DNA from: Nitrospira sp. | Lineage (GTDB): Bacteria; Nitrospirota; Nitrospiria; Nitrospirales; Nitrospiraceae | Direction: 5' to 3' | Assembly (NCBI GenBank): GCA_024998705.1 | Contig: JACOEF010000011.1 | Coordinates: forward strand, 1 to 11,535 | Length of the DNA: 11,535 nucleotides | Shown here: piece after piece, positions 1 to 7,893 of the stretch | Layout: each line of letters starts with the position of its first letter | How positions within the stretch are numbered: position 1 is the stretch's first letter | The notes under the pieces: generated by a model | Database searches by the model: none | Told to the model about the DNA's origin: nothing | Seen by the model: only the letters and a program-made list of their open reading frames with translations | Position numbers and translations under genes: made by a program

Positions 1-1377
1 TCCACGGTCGAGGCCGGGTATAGCGTGCAGTTGATGAATCGAGAAACGCGGACAAAGCGTTGGGAGAGGCTGGACGACGACTTCGCCTACGATCCCGATC
101 AGCTCGACCGTGACGTGGTCGCCCCGGACCAGATCCGCACCATCGTCAAAGCCTTCAGAGACAAGCTCTTCACAGACATTTTCCCCGGCCGCACCGAAGT
201 GCCCAAGACCCTCATCTTTGCCAAGGACGACGCCCACGCGGAAAATATCGTCGAGATTCTCCGTGAGGAGTTCGGCAAGGGGAACGAGTGCGCACAGAAG
301 ATCACCTATCGTACTACCGGGGTAACTCCCAAGGAGCTCATCAAGAGCTTTCGCAACAGCTACCATCCCCGCATCGCCGTCACCGTGGACATGATCGCCA
401 CCGGCACCGACATCAAGCCGGTCGAGATCGTGGTCTTCATGCGCGCGGTCAAATCCCGCACCTTCTTCGAGCAGATGAAGGGCCGTGGCGTCCGCGTCAT
501 CAAGCCGGATGATCTCAAGGCCGTCACGCCTGACGCCACGGCCAAGGACCACTTCGTCATCGTCGATGCCGTCGGTGTCTGCGAGCAAGACAAGACCGAC
601 GCCAGGCCAATGGAGAAAAAGCCCAGCGTGGCCTTTGAGAAGCTGCTCCAAGCAGTGGCGCTGGGGAATACCGAAGAAGACGTACTGACCAGCATCGCCG
701 GGCGGCTGGCCCGCATGGAGCATCGCATCACGAAGGCCGATGAACAGGCTATCTGCAAAGTCAGCGGCGGCCTCTCGCTCAAAGACCTCAGCCGAGGCCT
801 CGTGGAAGCGGTCAATCCGGATCGGCAGGAAGAGCGAGCCACGCAGCAATTCGACACGAGCAAGCCGAGCGAGCAGCAGATTCAGCAGGTCGCCACCAAG
901 TTGATCCAAGAAGCAGCCAAGCCGTTTCAAGATCCGAAATTTCGGGAACTTTTGATCGACATCAAAAAGAAGAACGAACTGACCATCGACCACGTCAGTC
1001 AGGATCAAGTCATCGAAGCAGGTTTCAGCGCCGACGCCTTGGCCCGCGCCCGGACCATCGTGCAGTCCTTCGAACAGTTCATCATGCAGCATAAGGACGA
1101 AATCACCGCCCTGCAAGTCCTCTACAGCAAGCCGTATAAGCAGCGGCTGAAGTTCGAGGACATCAAGGATCTGGCCGACGCCATCGAAAAGCCGCCCTAT
1201 CTCTGGAACGAATCCCAACTCTGGCAGGCCTATGCGGCGTTGGAGAAGTCCAAGGTGAAAGGCGCGAGTGGCAGGCGCATCCTCACTGACCTCGTCTCCC
1301 TCGTCCGCTTCGCCACGCATCAGGATAACGAGCTGGTGCCATTTCCTGAGAAGGTCAACGCCAACTTCAAGGCGTAG
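1..1377 (+). CDS. hsdR: Type I restriction enzyme R subunit, C-terminal part, ended by an in-frame amber codon
   Basis: This is the motor and restriction subunit of a type I restriction-modification complex, an ATP-driven translocase that cuts unmodified DNA. The reading frame is open from base 1, so the gene starts upstream and the N-terminal nuclease and first helicase lobe lie outside the window. Visible parts are the second helicase lobe (TLIFAKDDAHAENIV near 208-252), motif V (TVDMIATGTDI, 382-414), motif VI with the arginine fingers (QMKGRGVR, 472-495), and then an EcoEI-type R C-terminal domain from about 900. The TAG at 1375-1377 follows NANFKA, where relatives, as I recall them, continue with Trp (NFxAWL). 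The same frame stays open downstream and still looks like HsdR, so this is most simply a TGG-to-TAG nonsense change. The product would lack the last 73 residues, a region involved in docking to the M/S core. Family assignment is firm; loss of function is inferred. Confidence 0.93.
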   Translation, partial: STVEAGYSVQLMNRETRTKRWERLDDDFAYDPDQLDRDVVAPDQIRTIVKAFRDKLFTDIFPGRTEVPKTLIFAKDDAHAENIVEILREEFGKGNECAQKITYRTTGVTPKELIKSFRNSYHPRIAVTVDMIATGTDIKPVEIVVFMRAVKSRTFFEQMKGRGVRVIKPDDLKAVTPDATAKDHFVIVDAVGVCEQDKTDARPMEKKPSVAFEKLLQAVALGNTEEDVLTSIAGRLARMEHRITKADEQAICKVSGGLSLKDLSRGLVEAVNPDRQEERATQQFDTSKPSEQQIQQVATKLIQEAAKPFQDPKFRELLIDIKKKNELTIDHVSQDQVIEAGFSADALARARTIVQSFEQFIMQHKDEITALQVLYSKPYKQRLKFEDIKDLADAIEKPPYLWNESQLWQAYAALEKSKVKGASGRRILTDLVSLVRFATHQDNELVPFPEKVNANFKA

Positions 1378-1596
1378 CTAGGGGAGCAGGAGGGTAGAGG
1401 GAAAAAGTTTACGAACGAGCAGCGCCACTGGCTGGAAATGATCCGCGACCATGTCGCCGCGAACCTTGCGGTTGAGCAAGACGACTTCGAGTACGCGCCG
1501 TTTGCTCAGGAAGGTGGGCTCGGGAAAGTGCATCAGTTGTTTGAGGCAGAGCTGAATGCGCTTATTGAAGAATTAAACGGGGCGTTGGCAGCATGA
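1378..1596 (+). pseudogene. hsdR: Stranded C-terminal end of hsdR, in frame after the amber codon
   Basis: Reading on in the frame of the upstream hsdR gives 72 further codons without a stop. They include FTNEQRHWLEMIRDHVA, DDFEYAPFAQEGGLGKVHQLF and the ending LIEELNGALAA, which match the usual tail of EcoEI-type R subunits. The TGA at 1594-1596 overlaps the hsdS ATG (1593-1595) as ATGA, the normal coupling between genes of such operons. This shows that the ancestral hsdR ended here. No convincing start or ribosome site would let this piece be made alone, so it is expressed only by readthrough or amber suppression. Confidence 0.85.
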
Positions 1597-2939
1597 GCAC
1601 TCTCGCTGATCTCACTGTGCCAAAGATTGATCAGTCCGGCCCGCCAAAAACCGGAGAGTTCACTTACATTGATATCAGCAGTATCGATAATGATCTGAAG
1701 AGAGTTGTCGAGCCGAAGCGCCTTCCGGTAGGCGCTGCTCCGAGTCGAGCCAAGCAGCGGTTACAACCTGGAGATGTTTTGGTCTCGATGACTAGGCCAA
1801 ACCTGAATGCGGTTGCAATTGTTTCACCCGATTTGAAAGGGGCGATCGGATCTACAGGCTTCCATGTGCTTCGGCCAGTTGAGGGTATCGAGCCTCGCTG
1901 GCTCTTCTATGGCGTGCAGACACATACTTTTGTTGAAGCAATGTCGAGCCTTGTCCAAGGCGCACTATATCCAGCGGTTCGCCCAAAAGACATCAAAGGC
2001 TTTGGCCTCGATGCGCCGTCTTGGTCTGAGCAACAGCGCATCGTCGCAGAGATTGAAAAGCAGTTCTCCCGCCTCGACGAAGCGGTCGCCAATCTCAAGC
2101 GCGTCAAGGCTAACCTCAAACGCTACAAAGCCGCCGTCCTCAAAACCGCCGTAAACGGTCGCCTCGTCAGAACCGAAGCCGAACTTGCCCGTCAAGATGG
2201 CCATGACTACGAGTCAGGCGTGGAACTGTTAGCAAGACTACTGAAAGAGCGGGCTGGTACCTGGAGCGGCCGGGGCAAATATAGAGAACCTGTACCACCG
2301 CAGCAAAACGCAAGACAAATAGTGCCTGAAGGGTGGGCAGTCTCTAGTTTAGAACAACTGACAGCGCCCGATCGACCATGTGGGTATGGAGTCTTACAGC
2401 CTGGCGAAGATGTTTCTAGTGGCGTGCCATTTGTCAGAGTCGGAGACATAGCAGATGGGCGCGGTTGCCTCGAATCTCTAAAAAAAATCAGTCCGTCAAT
2501 TGCCGCACGATATCCCCGTACGCAGCTCGAAGGGGGTGAGGTGCTTATTACATTGGTAGGGGCTATCGGAAGAACTGCGATTGTTCCGCAATCCCTGAAT
2601 GGTGCAAATGTCGCACGCGCTGTCGCCGTTATCCCTATTGCTCAAGATATGAATGCTCGCTGGGTTGAGCTTTGGTTACGAAGTCCTGACAGCGCAACAG
2701 AGCTAAATCAAGCAGCACACGAGGTTGCGCGTAAAACTCTCAATCTCGAGGACGTAAGGCGTATGAACATAGCAATACCGCCACTATCCGAACAGAGGCG
2801 TATCATTGAGGCTGCAGAACGCGCCCTTTCGGTCGCGATTAAGCAAGAAAATGCAATCGAAATAACGATGCGACGTGTTGAACGGCTCCGGGCCGCGGTG
2901 CTCTCCGTGGCGTTCAATCACTCTCGACCGATGCGGTGA
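1593..2939 (+). CDS. hsdS: Type I restriction-modification specificity subunit S
   Basis: This subunit selects the bipartite DNA target for both methylation and restriction and bridges HsdM and HsdR. The 448 residues contain two half-sites. TRD1 covers about 1-140, ending WSEQQRI. The central conserved helix (about 145-190, EKQFSRLDEAVANLKRVKAN then AAVLKTAVNGRLV) follows. TRD2 runs from about 247 (PEGWAVSSLEQLTAP) to 396, and the distal conserved helix begins PPLSEQRRI (396-404) and ends RLRAAVLSVAF. The two WSEQQRI/LSEQRRI repeats are the family hallmark. TRD1 starts almost directly at STLADLTVP, without the GW-type lead seen before TRD2, so it is slightly short at the N-terminus but otherwise complete. 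The start overlaps the hsdR frame (ATGA). TRD2 looks more AT-rich than the central repeat, consistent with domain swapping. The recognition sequence cannot be read from the protein. Confidence 0.93.
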   Translation: MSTLADLTVPKIDQSGPPKTGEFTYIDISSIDNDLKRVVEPKRLPVGAAPSRAKQRLQPGDVLVSMTRPNLNAVAIVSPDLKGAIGSTGFHVLRPVEGIEPRWLFYGVQTHTFVEAMSSLVQGALYPAVRPKDIKGFGLDAPSWSEQQRIVAEIEKQFSRLDEAVANLKRVKANLKRYKAAVLKTAVNGRLVRTEAELARQDGHDYESGVELLARLLKERAGTWSGRGKYREPVPPQQNARQIVPEGWAVSSLEQLTAPDRPCGYGVLQPGEDVSSGVPFVRVGDIADGRGCLESLKKISPSIAARYPRTQLEGGEVLITLVGAIGRTAIVPQSLNGANVARAVAVIPIAQDMNARWVELWLRSPDSATELNQAAHEVARKTLNLEDVRRMNIAIPPLSEQRRIIEAAERALSVAIKQENAIEITMRRVERLRAAVLSVAFNHSRPMR

Positions 2940-2944
2940 TAACA

Positions 2945-4621
2945 ATGCGGCTTAAGAAGCTCATCCTGGAAAAATTTAAGAAGGTGGATAGGGTCGAACT
3001 CGACCTAGATTTGGTTAATGTGCTCGTTGGGGGAAATAATTCTGGCAAGAGCAGTGTACTCCAAGGTATCCACTTCTCAGTGATTGCCGCCGTCGCACAG
3101 AAGGAGGCGGGCCGCGATACCTTTACTCAAGATTCACTCTTGTACTGCCCTGCACGTGGTTTTGAGGCACTGAGACACGGCGGAGTTTATCTAAACCAAT
3201 CCAACTGTGGTTGGTTACGAATGTTTGCCGATCATCCCGAAGAACCAGATGTAAGCTATGAAATTCGCATTTATCGTGGTCGCAATGAGGGGAATGTTGG
3301 GTGCCATCGTTCTGGCAGTGCTCGTATCGGCAATGTGTTGTCAGCAAGCGAACACCTATTTAGCATTTACGTGCCGGGACTGGCTGGTGTATCGCAAGGT
3401 GAGCAATTCCATACGGAAAGCGTTGTGCGTAGAGGGGTTGCTAGTGGTGACGCTAACCTTTATCTCCGAAACGTGCTCTTGCTTATTCAAGAAAAAAATC
3501 AGTTGCCTGCGTTGGCTGAGAGAATGCGGGCACTCTTCCCAAAGTTTGCGATACGTATCGAATTTAACCCAGCCCGAGACATATTTATTGACGTTCAGGT
3601 ATCAACTACTGGAGAGCATGGCCGATGGTGCCCCCTAGAATTGGCGGGAACAGGTGTACTTCAGTCCTTACAAATCTTCTCTTACGTGACGCTTTTTGAA
3701 CCTGCGCTCCTCTTGCTTGATGAACCGGACTCACATCTGCATCCCGACAATCAAGGTCTGCTTGCTAGTGCGTTGCAGTTAGCCAGTGCTGAGACCACCA
3801 CACAAGTACTCTTATCCACTCACAGCCGACATCTTGTTGATGCGCTATACGAAGACTCGCACTTTGTCTGGCTGAAAGATGGAAAGGTTTTTAAGCAAGG
3901 AGCCACCATTGATCGCTTGCCCTTACTTCTCGATCTCGGTGCACTTGACCGATTTGACCGGCTGCTAAACGGTGCTGCAACTTGGGTGTTCTTAACTGAG
4001 GATCGGAATACAAAGCTTCTGCAGCTGCTTGCGGAGCAGGCTGGCTTCCCTGCTGGAGAAACTGTATTTGTTAGTTACAAGAGCTCCTCGAACCTCGAAG
4101 CTGCCAAACTTCTTGCTGAATTCATTAAGGAGGCAGCCGAAGGAACAAAAGTAGTAATTCATAGAGATAGGGATTTCATGACGGACGTCGAGGCGGAGCG
4201 GGTTGTTGAAAACATTCTTAGTGTCGGCGCAATTCCATTCATATCAGAAGGATCGGACCTCGAGTGTTATTTCCTTGAAGGGTCGCATATATCTCACCTA
4301 TTAGAAGCGACCGCTGAGGAAGTTGAAACGTGGCTATCAGAAATCGCTGGAGCGGACCATGTCTCCCTGCAACATGTTTTTACCAGAAAGCGGGATGAGA
4401 TAAGACGTGCAATGTACCGAGAAAATCCAGATGCCTGTCCAGATACTCTTGGTCTCCTCGGCGATGCAGTGCCACTACCTGCGGGCAAGCGACACGGTAA
4501 GGCCATGCTTAAGTTAACCAGAGGGAAGATGCATTTGAAATTCGGGAGGACCGTCAATTTGATTGCGCCATCCCCACACTTACGGTCAGACAGACTAGAG
4601 CAAATTCTAGCCAACGCTTGA
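2945..4621 (+). CDS. AAA/ABC-type ATPase with degenerate TOPRIM-like C-terminus, embedded in the hsd operon
   Basis: This is probably a nucleotide-driven defence effector or sensor of the OLD/AAA15 type. Residues here are numbered from a GTG at 2936. Walker A is GGNNSGKSS (32-40), a signature-like LAGTGVLQSLQI follows (236-247), Walker B is LLLLDEPDSHLHPD (258-271), and the H-loop is LSTHSRH (293-299). After about 345 comes a Toprim/DUF4435-like segment: FLTEDRNTKLL (352-362) where OLD proteins have an EG..D motif, HRDRDF (409-414) as the acidic DxD, and EGSDLECYFL (438-447). I chose ATG 2945 because MRLKKLILEKF matches the usual N-terminus and GGTGAT (2935-2940) is a good ribosome site. GTG 2936, overlapping the hsdS stop, is the alternative. 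It sits between hsdS and hsdM, an unusual place. It could be a PARIS-like or OLD-like partner; the domain call is sound but the activity is not known. Its composition is more AT-rich than hsdM. Confidence 0.8.
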   Translation: MRLKKLILEKFKKVDRVELDLDLVNVLVGGNNSGKSSVLQGIHFSVIAAVAQKEAGRDTFTQDSLLYCPARGFEALRHGGVYLNQSNCGWLRMFADHPEEPDVSYEIRIYRGRNEGNVGCHRSGSARIGNVLSASEHLFSIYVPGLAGVSQGEQFHTESVVRRGVASGDANLYLRNVLLLIQEKNQLPALAERMRALFPKFAIRIEFNPARDIFIDVQVSTTGEHGRWCPLELAGTGVLQSLQIFSYVTLFEPALLLLDEPDSHLHPDNQGLLASALQLASAETTTQVLLSTHSRHLVDALYEDSHFVWLKDGKVFKQGATIDRLPLLLDLGALDRFDRLLNGAATWVFLTEDRNTKLLQLLAEQAGFPAGETVFVSYKSSSNLEAAKLLAEFIKEAAEGTKVVIHRDRDFMTDVEAERVVENILSVGAIPFISEGSDLECYFLEGSHISHLLEATAEEVETWLSEIAGADHVSLQHVFTRKRDEIRRAMYRENPDACPDTLGLLGDAVPLPAGKRHGKAMLKLTRGKMHLKFGRTVNLIAPSPHLRSDRLEQILANA

Positions 4622-4637
4622 GATGGAAAGAACGACA

Positions 4638-6131
4638 ATGAATCAAGCTGCTATAGTCCAAAAGCTCTGGAACTACTGCAACGTTCTCCGAGACGATGGC
4701 ATGTCTTATGGCGATTATGTCGAGCAGCTGACGTATTTGCTCTTCCTCAAGATGGCAGACGAGCGCATCAAGCCGCCCTACGGCCAGACGAGTCCGGTAC
4801 CGGAGAAGTATAATTGGCGGAGCCTGCTCGAGAAAGATGGTGATGAGCTGTTCGACCACTATCGCCATTGCCTAGAAGCGCTTGGCAGCCAGAAAGGCCT
4901 GCTCGCGTTGATCTTCAACAGGTCGCAGAATAAATTCCAGGATCCCGCCAAGCTGCGACGGCTGATCGTGGATCTCATCGATAAGGAAACCTGGGTGTCG
5001 ATGAGCGCCGACGTGAAGGGCGATGCCTACGAAGGCCTGCTCGAAAAGAACGCCCAGGATACCAAGTCTGGAGCAGGCCAATACTTTACCCCACGCCCGC
5101 TAATCCAGGCGATTGTGGATGTCGTGGGCCCCAAGCCCGGAGAGACCATGAGCGATCCGGCCTGCGGCACAGGCGGTTTTTTGCTCGCGGCCCACGATTA
5201 TGTGGTGAAGCATAATCCAAACCTGACCAAGCCGCAAAAGACCAAGCTCAAGGAGGAAACCTTTAAGGGATGGGAACTGGTTCAAGCCACAGCGCGGCTG
5301 AGCGCCATGAATATGCTACTGCACGGGATCGGTAGTCAGGATTTCGAGCCCATTGTGGTGTCTGACTCGCTGGCCACCGATCCTGGCGACCGCTTTGACC
5401 TGGTGCTCACTAATCCGCCCTTCGGTAAGAAGAGCAGTACCACGATTGTGGGCGAAGAAGGTAAGGTGAGCAAAGAGCGTGACATTGTGGAACGGGACGA
5501 CTTCTGGGCGACGACTTCCAACAAGCAGCTCAATTTTGTCCAGCACGTCCAAACGCTGCTGAAGCAAAATGGCCGCGCCGCGGTTGTTGTGCCGGATAAC
5601 GTCCTTTTTGAAGGTGGGGCAGGGGAAACTATCCGGCGCAAGCTGCTGCACGAATGCGATGTGCACACGCTCCTGCGTTTACCGACCGGCCTCTTCTATG
5701 CCCAGGGCGTGAAAGCTAACGTACTCTTCTTCGACAAGAAGCCTGCGAGCGAGACGCCCTGGACTAAGAAACTCTGGATCTATGACCTCCGCACCAACAA
5801 GCACTTCCCCCTCAAGACCGATCCGCTGAAGCGCGAAGACCTCGACGAGTTTGTTCAATGCTACAACCCGGCAAGCCGCCACACTCGCAAAGCCACTTGG
5901 TCAGAGAAAAAACTCGATGGCCGCTGGCGGTCGTACGATTACGACGAGTTAGTAGCTCGCGACAAAGCTAGCCTCGACATCTTCTGGCTCAAAGACGACA
6001 GCCTAGAAGACAGCGCCAATCTTCCCAATCCGGATGTGATCGCGCAGGAGATCGTTGATGATCTCGAATCAGCACTCGAACAATTCCGACTCATCACGAA
6101 TGATCTGAGTGATAAAGGAGCCATGACATGA
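4638..6131 (+). CDS. hsdM: Type I restriction-modification DNA adenine methyltransferase subunit M
   Basis: HsdM transfers a methyl group from S-adenosylmethionine to N6 of adenine in the site chosen by HsdS, and forms the core of the restriction complex. Numbered from this start, the N-terminal helical domain reads IVQKLWNYCNVLRDDG (6-21) and LTYLLFLKMADE (31-42). GAGQYFTPRPLI (145-156) precedes AdoMet motif I DPACGTGGFL (173-182), and catalytic motif IV is NPPF (259-262). At 497 residues it has normal length and no missing key residue. ATG 4638 is preferred over ATG 4623 because GGAAAGA (4625-4631) lies six bases upstream and MNQAAIVQKLW is the usual family beginning. The stop overlaps the next gene as ATGA. 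Codon use is GC-rich, unlike the preceding ATPase gene. Confidence 0.96.
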   Translation: MNQAAIVQKLWNYCNVLRDDGMSYGDYVEQLTYLLFLKMADERIKPPYGQTSPVPEKYNWRSLLEKDGDELFDHYRHCLEALGSQKGLLALIFNRSQNKFQDPAKLRRLIVDLIDKETWVSMSADVKGDAYEGLLEKNAQDTKSGAGQYFTPRPLIQAIVDVVGPKPGETMSDPACGTGGFLLAAHDYVVKHNPNLTKPQKTKLKEETFKGWELVQATARLSAMNMLLHGIGSQDFEPIVVSDSLATDPGDRFDLVLTNPPFGKKSSTTIVGEEGKVSKERDIVERDDFWATTSNKQLNFVQHVQTLLKQNGRAAVVVPDNVLFEGGAGETIRRKLLHECDVHTLLRLPTGLFYAQGVKANVLFFDKKPASETPWTKKLWIYDLRTNKHFPLKTDPLKREDLDEFVQCYNPASRHTRKATWSEKKLDGRWRSYDYDELVARDKASLDIFWLKDDSLEDSANLPNPDVIAQEIVDDLESALEQFRLITNDLSDKGAMT

Positions 6132-6415
6132 AGGCATCTGTGTGGAAGGGTGGTTCTTATGGGATTCGCGTTGGGCGACAGAACGTCAGAAATCATTTTC
6201 CGAAGAAATGGTCGAATATCGAGGTGATCATTGCTAGACAAGTGCATACTTTCCCGCTCACATCGACTTTTTGGACGACCTGTCCTGAATTTCGTGGCGC
6301 AGTAATTAAAGAATGGCTGAAGAGTCGTAACCTCACATCCTGGCGCAAAGGAAAGCCGCACCGCGTGACACTCACTCCGCTTGGTGGCAACAAGTTTCGG
6401 CTCAGATACCCATGA
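6128..6415 (+). CDS. Small protein of unknown function, translationally coupled to hsdM
   Basis: This is a 95-residue protein whose ATG overlaps the hsdM TGA (ATGA at 6128-6131), so it is the last member of the restriction operon. It is soluble-looking, basic and rich in aromatic residues, with WKGGSYGIRVG (6-16), a W..IEV block, FWTTCPEFRGAVIKEWL (49-65), and an ending KPHRVTLTPLGGNKFRL. There is no signal peptide or membrane segment. The pattern, with a Gly-rich opening, FW..CPEFRG, then a PLG.N.FRL end, reads like a compact conserved domain rather than a chance frame. I think I have seen similar small hypothetical proteins beside type I systems, but cannot name a family. A role as an accessory or regulator of the methylase complex is inference from the overlap alone. 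Confidence 0.75.
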   Translation: MKASVWKGGSYGIRVGRQNVRNHFPKKWSNIEVIIARQVHTFPLTSTFWTTCPEFRGAVIKEWLKSRNLTSWRKGKPHRVTLTPLGGNKFRLRYP

Positions 6416-6522
6416 AGCCACGCGAATTTAGCCAATGTGCCGAGGAGCCAACTACACTAGCCCTGGTTGAGATCGGCCATAGCTAGTCAATGGCGGTGAT
6501 AGAAAAGGCCATAGGAGGGGAG

Positions 6523-6759
6523 ATGCTGGCTAAGCAAATCCGAGAGTTCAAATTGTTTTGCGCACTACCAACCGAGACATGCCGTATTGATTTTCTGTTT
6601 ACCGACGGAACCACCGCTTCCACCGGCAGTATATCTTCGTCTCATTACACTGCGTTAGTGGCCACCTTGCAGGCCACAAGACTGGCCTACTATTGCTTCG
6701 ATCCCACTACCAAAACCTATTTTCTCAGCAGCGCTCCGGACGCGCCTGGGATGGCGTAG
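6523..6759 (+). CDS. Small hypothetical protein
   Basis: I do not recognise this protein. From ATG 6523 it has 78 residues (MLAKQIREFKLF...), with an apparent beta-rich middle (CRIDFLFTDGTTASTGSI) and a C-terminal TRLAYYCFDPTTKTYFLSS, and no signal peptide or transmembrane segment. ATG 6490 in the same frame would give 89 residues, but it has no ribosome site, whereas AGGAGG at 6513-6518 lies four bases before 6523. It ends seven bases before the lipoprotein gene, so the two are probably co-transcribed. No function can be assigned from the sequence. Confidence 0.55.
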   Translation: MLAKQIREFKLFCALPTETCRIDFLFTDGTTASTGSISSSHYTALVATLQATRLAYYCFDPTTKTYFLSSAPDAPGMA

Positions 6760-6766
6760 GTTCACC

Positions 6767-7861
6767 ATGACAACAGACTGGCGTCCGAGGTCATGCAGGA
6801 ATAGTTTATCGGTAATTATTGCTTGTAGCTTACTCGTGTCTGGCTGTATTTCTACCCATCGCTCCAACACGGCTTGGCTTGAAGAGAAGATTCATGTGGG
6901 CATCCTTGAAGCTCCTCCCGTCTCACGCACCCAAGGAAAAGAGTTGGTGGATTCCGCTTTGGGGATGGCTGCCACACTGGCCGTGAAGGCTGCAGCGGCC
7001 GCAATCAAATGGGAAGCTGACAAGTATGTAAAGGAAAGTACCGGAGAACTCAAAGAAGCGAAACTCGGCAATCTCTCGAGCCGAGCAGGTGATGAGGGAT
7101 GGGTACTATCCAATCACGGGAGCGGTCTGGGGGTGCCATCCGCCTACATCACCGTCATCCGGTACGTGACTCCGAAGCGCGAGCTGGGATTTTGGGAATC
7201 TGTCTGGCGAACTTTTTTCTGGTTTGAGCGGCCCACTCACCTTGAGCCTGTGACCGAGAACTTTGTAGATGAGCTAGTCCAACGAGTCAAGACCTATAAC
7301 CAGTCCCTCATGGCAAGGAGGGAGGATGCCACAATAAAGGCGGCTTTCGGATTAGGCACCATTCCGCAGAATTCCTTTCTTGGTTTTGCCGCGGTTCTTC
7401 AAATCACGCCTGCTGCTCCTCTAGCAGGCAAAACGGACGGCTATCCAAATTATCGAATTGAACTTTTGGACTATCGATATTCTGCCCTGAAGGCCAAAAA
7501 CCTCTCATGGATTCGAGTGCCCTTTAACGACTGGGAAAAGACAAAAAGTGCTCTTGAGGTAACCCTGCGTGGTCCCAGAGCCGACATGCGGCTGGACGGT
7601 AATCAGTATGAAGCAAAGGTGGATTTTGAGCTGACCTGGAATCGAGAACTGAGCGGTGACAAGCTGGCTTCAGAGTGGGCCAACAAGAACGCTCATGAGC
7701 TAGAAAAGCCGCTGGGGCAATCTCCCCCTATTCACACGTATGACTTTCGCAATTTTGGGGTGTCGATCAAGCTATCGGAGGCCTGCACGATCAAAGAGGC
7801 ACTGGAGAACGCCTCAAAGAAAGTGGCGGATATTGATGTGGAGGATCTACTCAAACAATGA
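6767..7861 (+). CDS. Predicted lipoprotein of unknown function
   Basis: This is a 364-residue protein with a classical bacterial lipoprotein signal: a basic N-region (RPRSCRN, 6-12), a hydrophobic stretch (LSVIIACSLL, 14-23) and lipobox VSGC, with Cys27 as the predicted lipidated residue. The mature part begins ISTHRSNTAW and contains an Ala-rich helix (AATLAVKAAAAAIKWEADKY, near 69-88). A mixed alpha/beta body follows, including RYVTPKRELGFWESVWRTFF and FELTWNREL, and it ends DVEDLLKQ. It would be anchored in the outer or inner membrane and exposed to the periplasm. I recognise no catalytic motif or named family. It follows the small gene at 6523-6759 by seven bases and is followed by a hairpin. 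Gene reality is strong; function is unknown. Confidence 0.8.
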   Translation: MTTDWRPRSCRNSLSVIIACSLLVSGCISTHRSNTAWLEEKIHVGILEAPPVSRTQGKELVDSALGMAATLAVKAAAAAIKWEADKYVKESTGELKEAKLGNLSSRAGDEGWVLSNHGSGLGVPSAYITVIRYVTPKRELGFWESVWRTFFWFERPTHLEPVTENFVDELVQRVKTYNQSLMARREDATIKAAFGLGTIPQNSFLGFAAVLQITPAAPLAGKTDGYPNYRIELLDYRYSALKAKNLSWIRVPFNDWEKTKSALEVTLRGPRADMRLDGNQYEAKVDFELTWNRELSGDKLASEWANKNAHELEKPLGQSPPIHTYDFRNFGVSIKLSEACTIKEALENASKKVADIDVEDLLKQ

Positions 7862-7870
7862 TTTTATGGT

Positions 7871-7893
7871 GGGCACCGGGTTTCACGGTGTCC
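7871..7893 (+). terminator. Hairpin just after the lipoprotein gene, possible terminator
   Basis: GGGCACCG (7871-7878) can pair with CGGTGTCC (7886-7893), giving an 8-bp stem with one G-U pair and a 7-base loop, nine bases past the stop codon. There is no T-run after it, so intrinsic termination is uncertain. Confidence 0.35.

Noticed and set aside
360..863. Long minus-strand frame opposite hsdR
   Set aside because: It lies wholly within the well-supported hsdR coding frame, has Ser/Arg-rich shadow composition and has no family pattern.
3258..3638. 126-codon plus-strand frame inside the ATPase gene
   Set aside because: It overlaps a continuous ATPase frame with conserved motifs before and after. 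The Cys/Leu-rich translation looks like an out-of-frame shadow.
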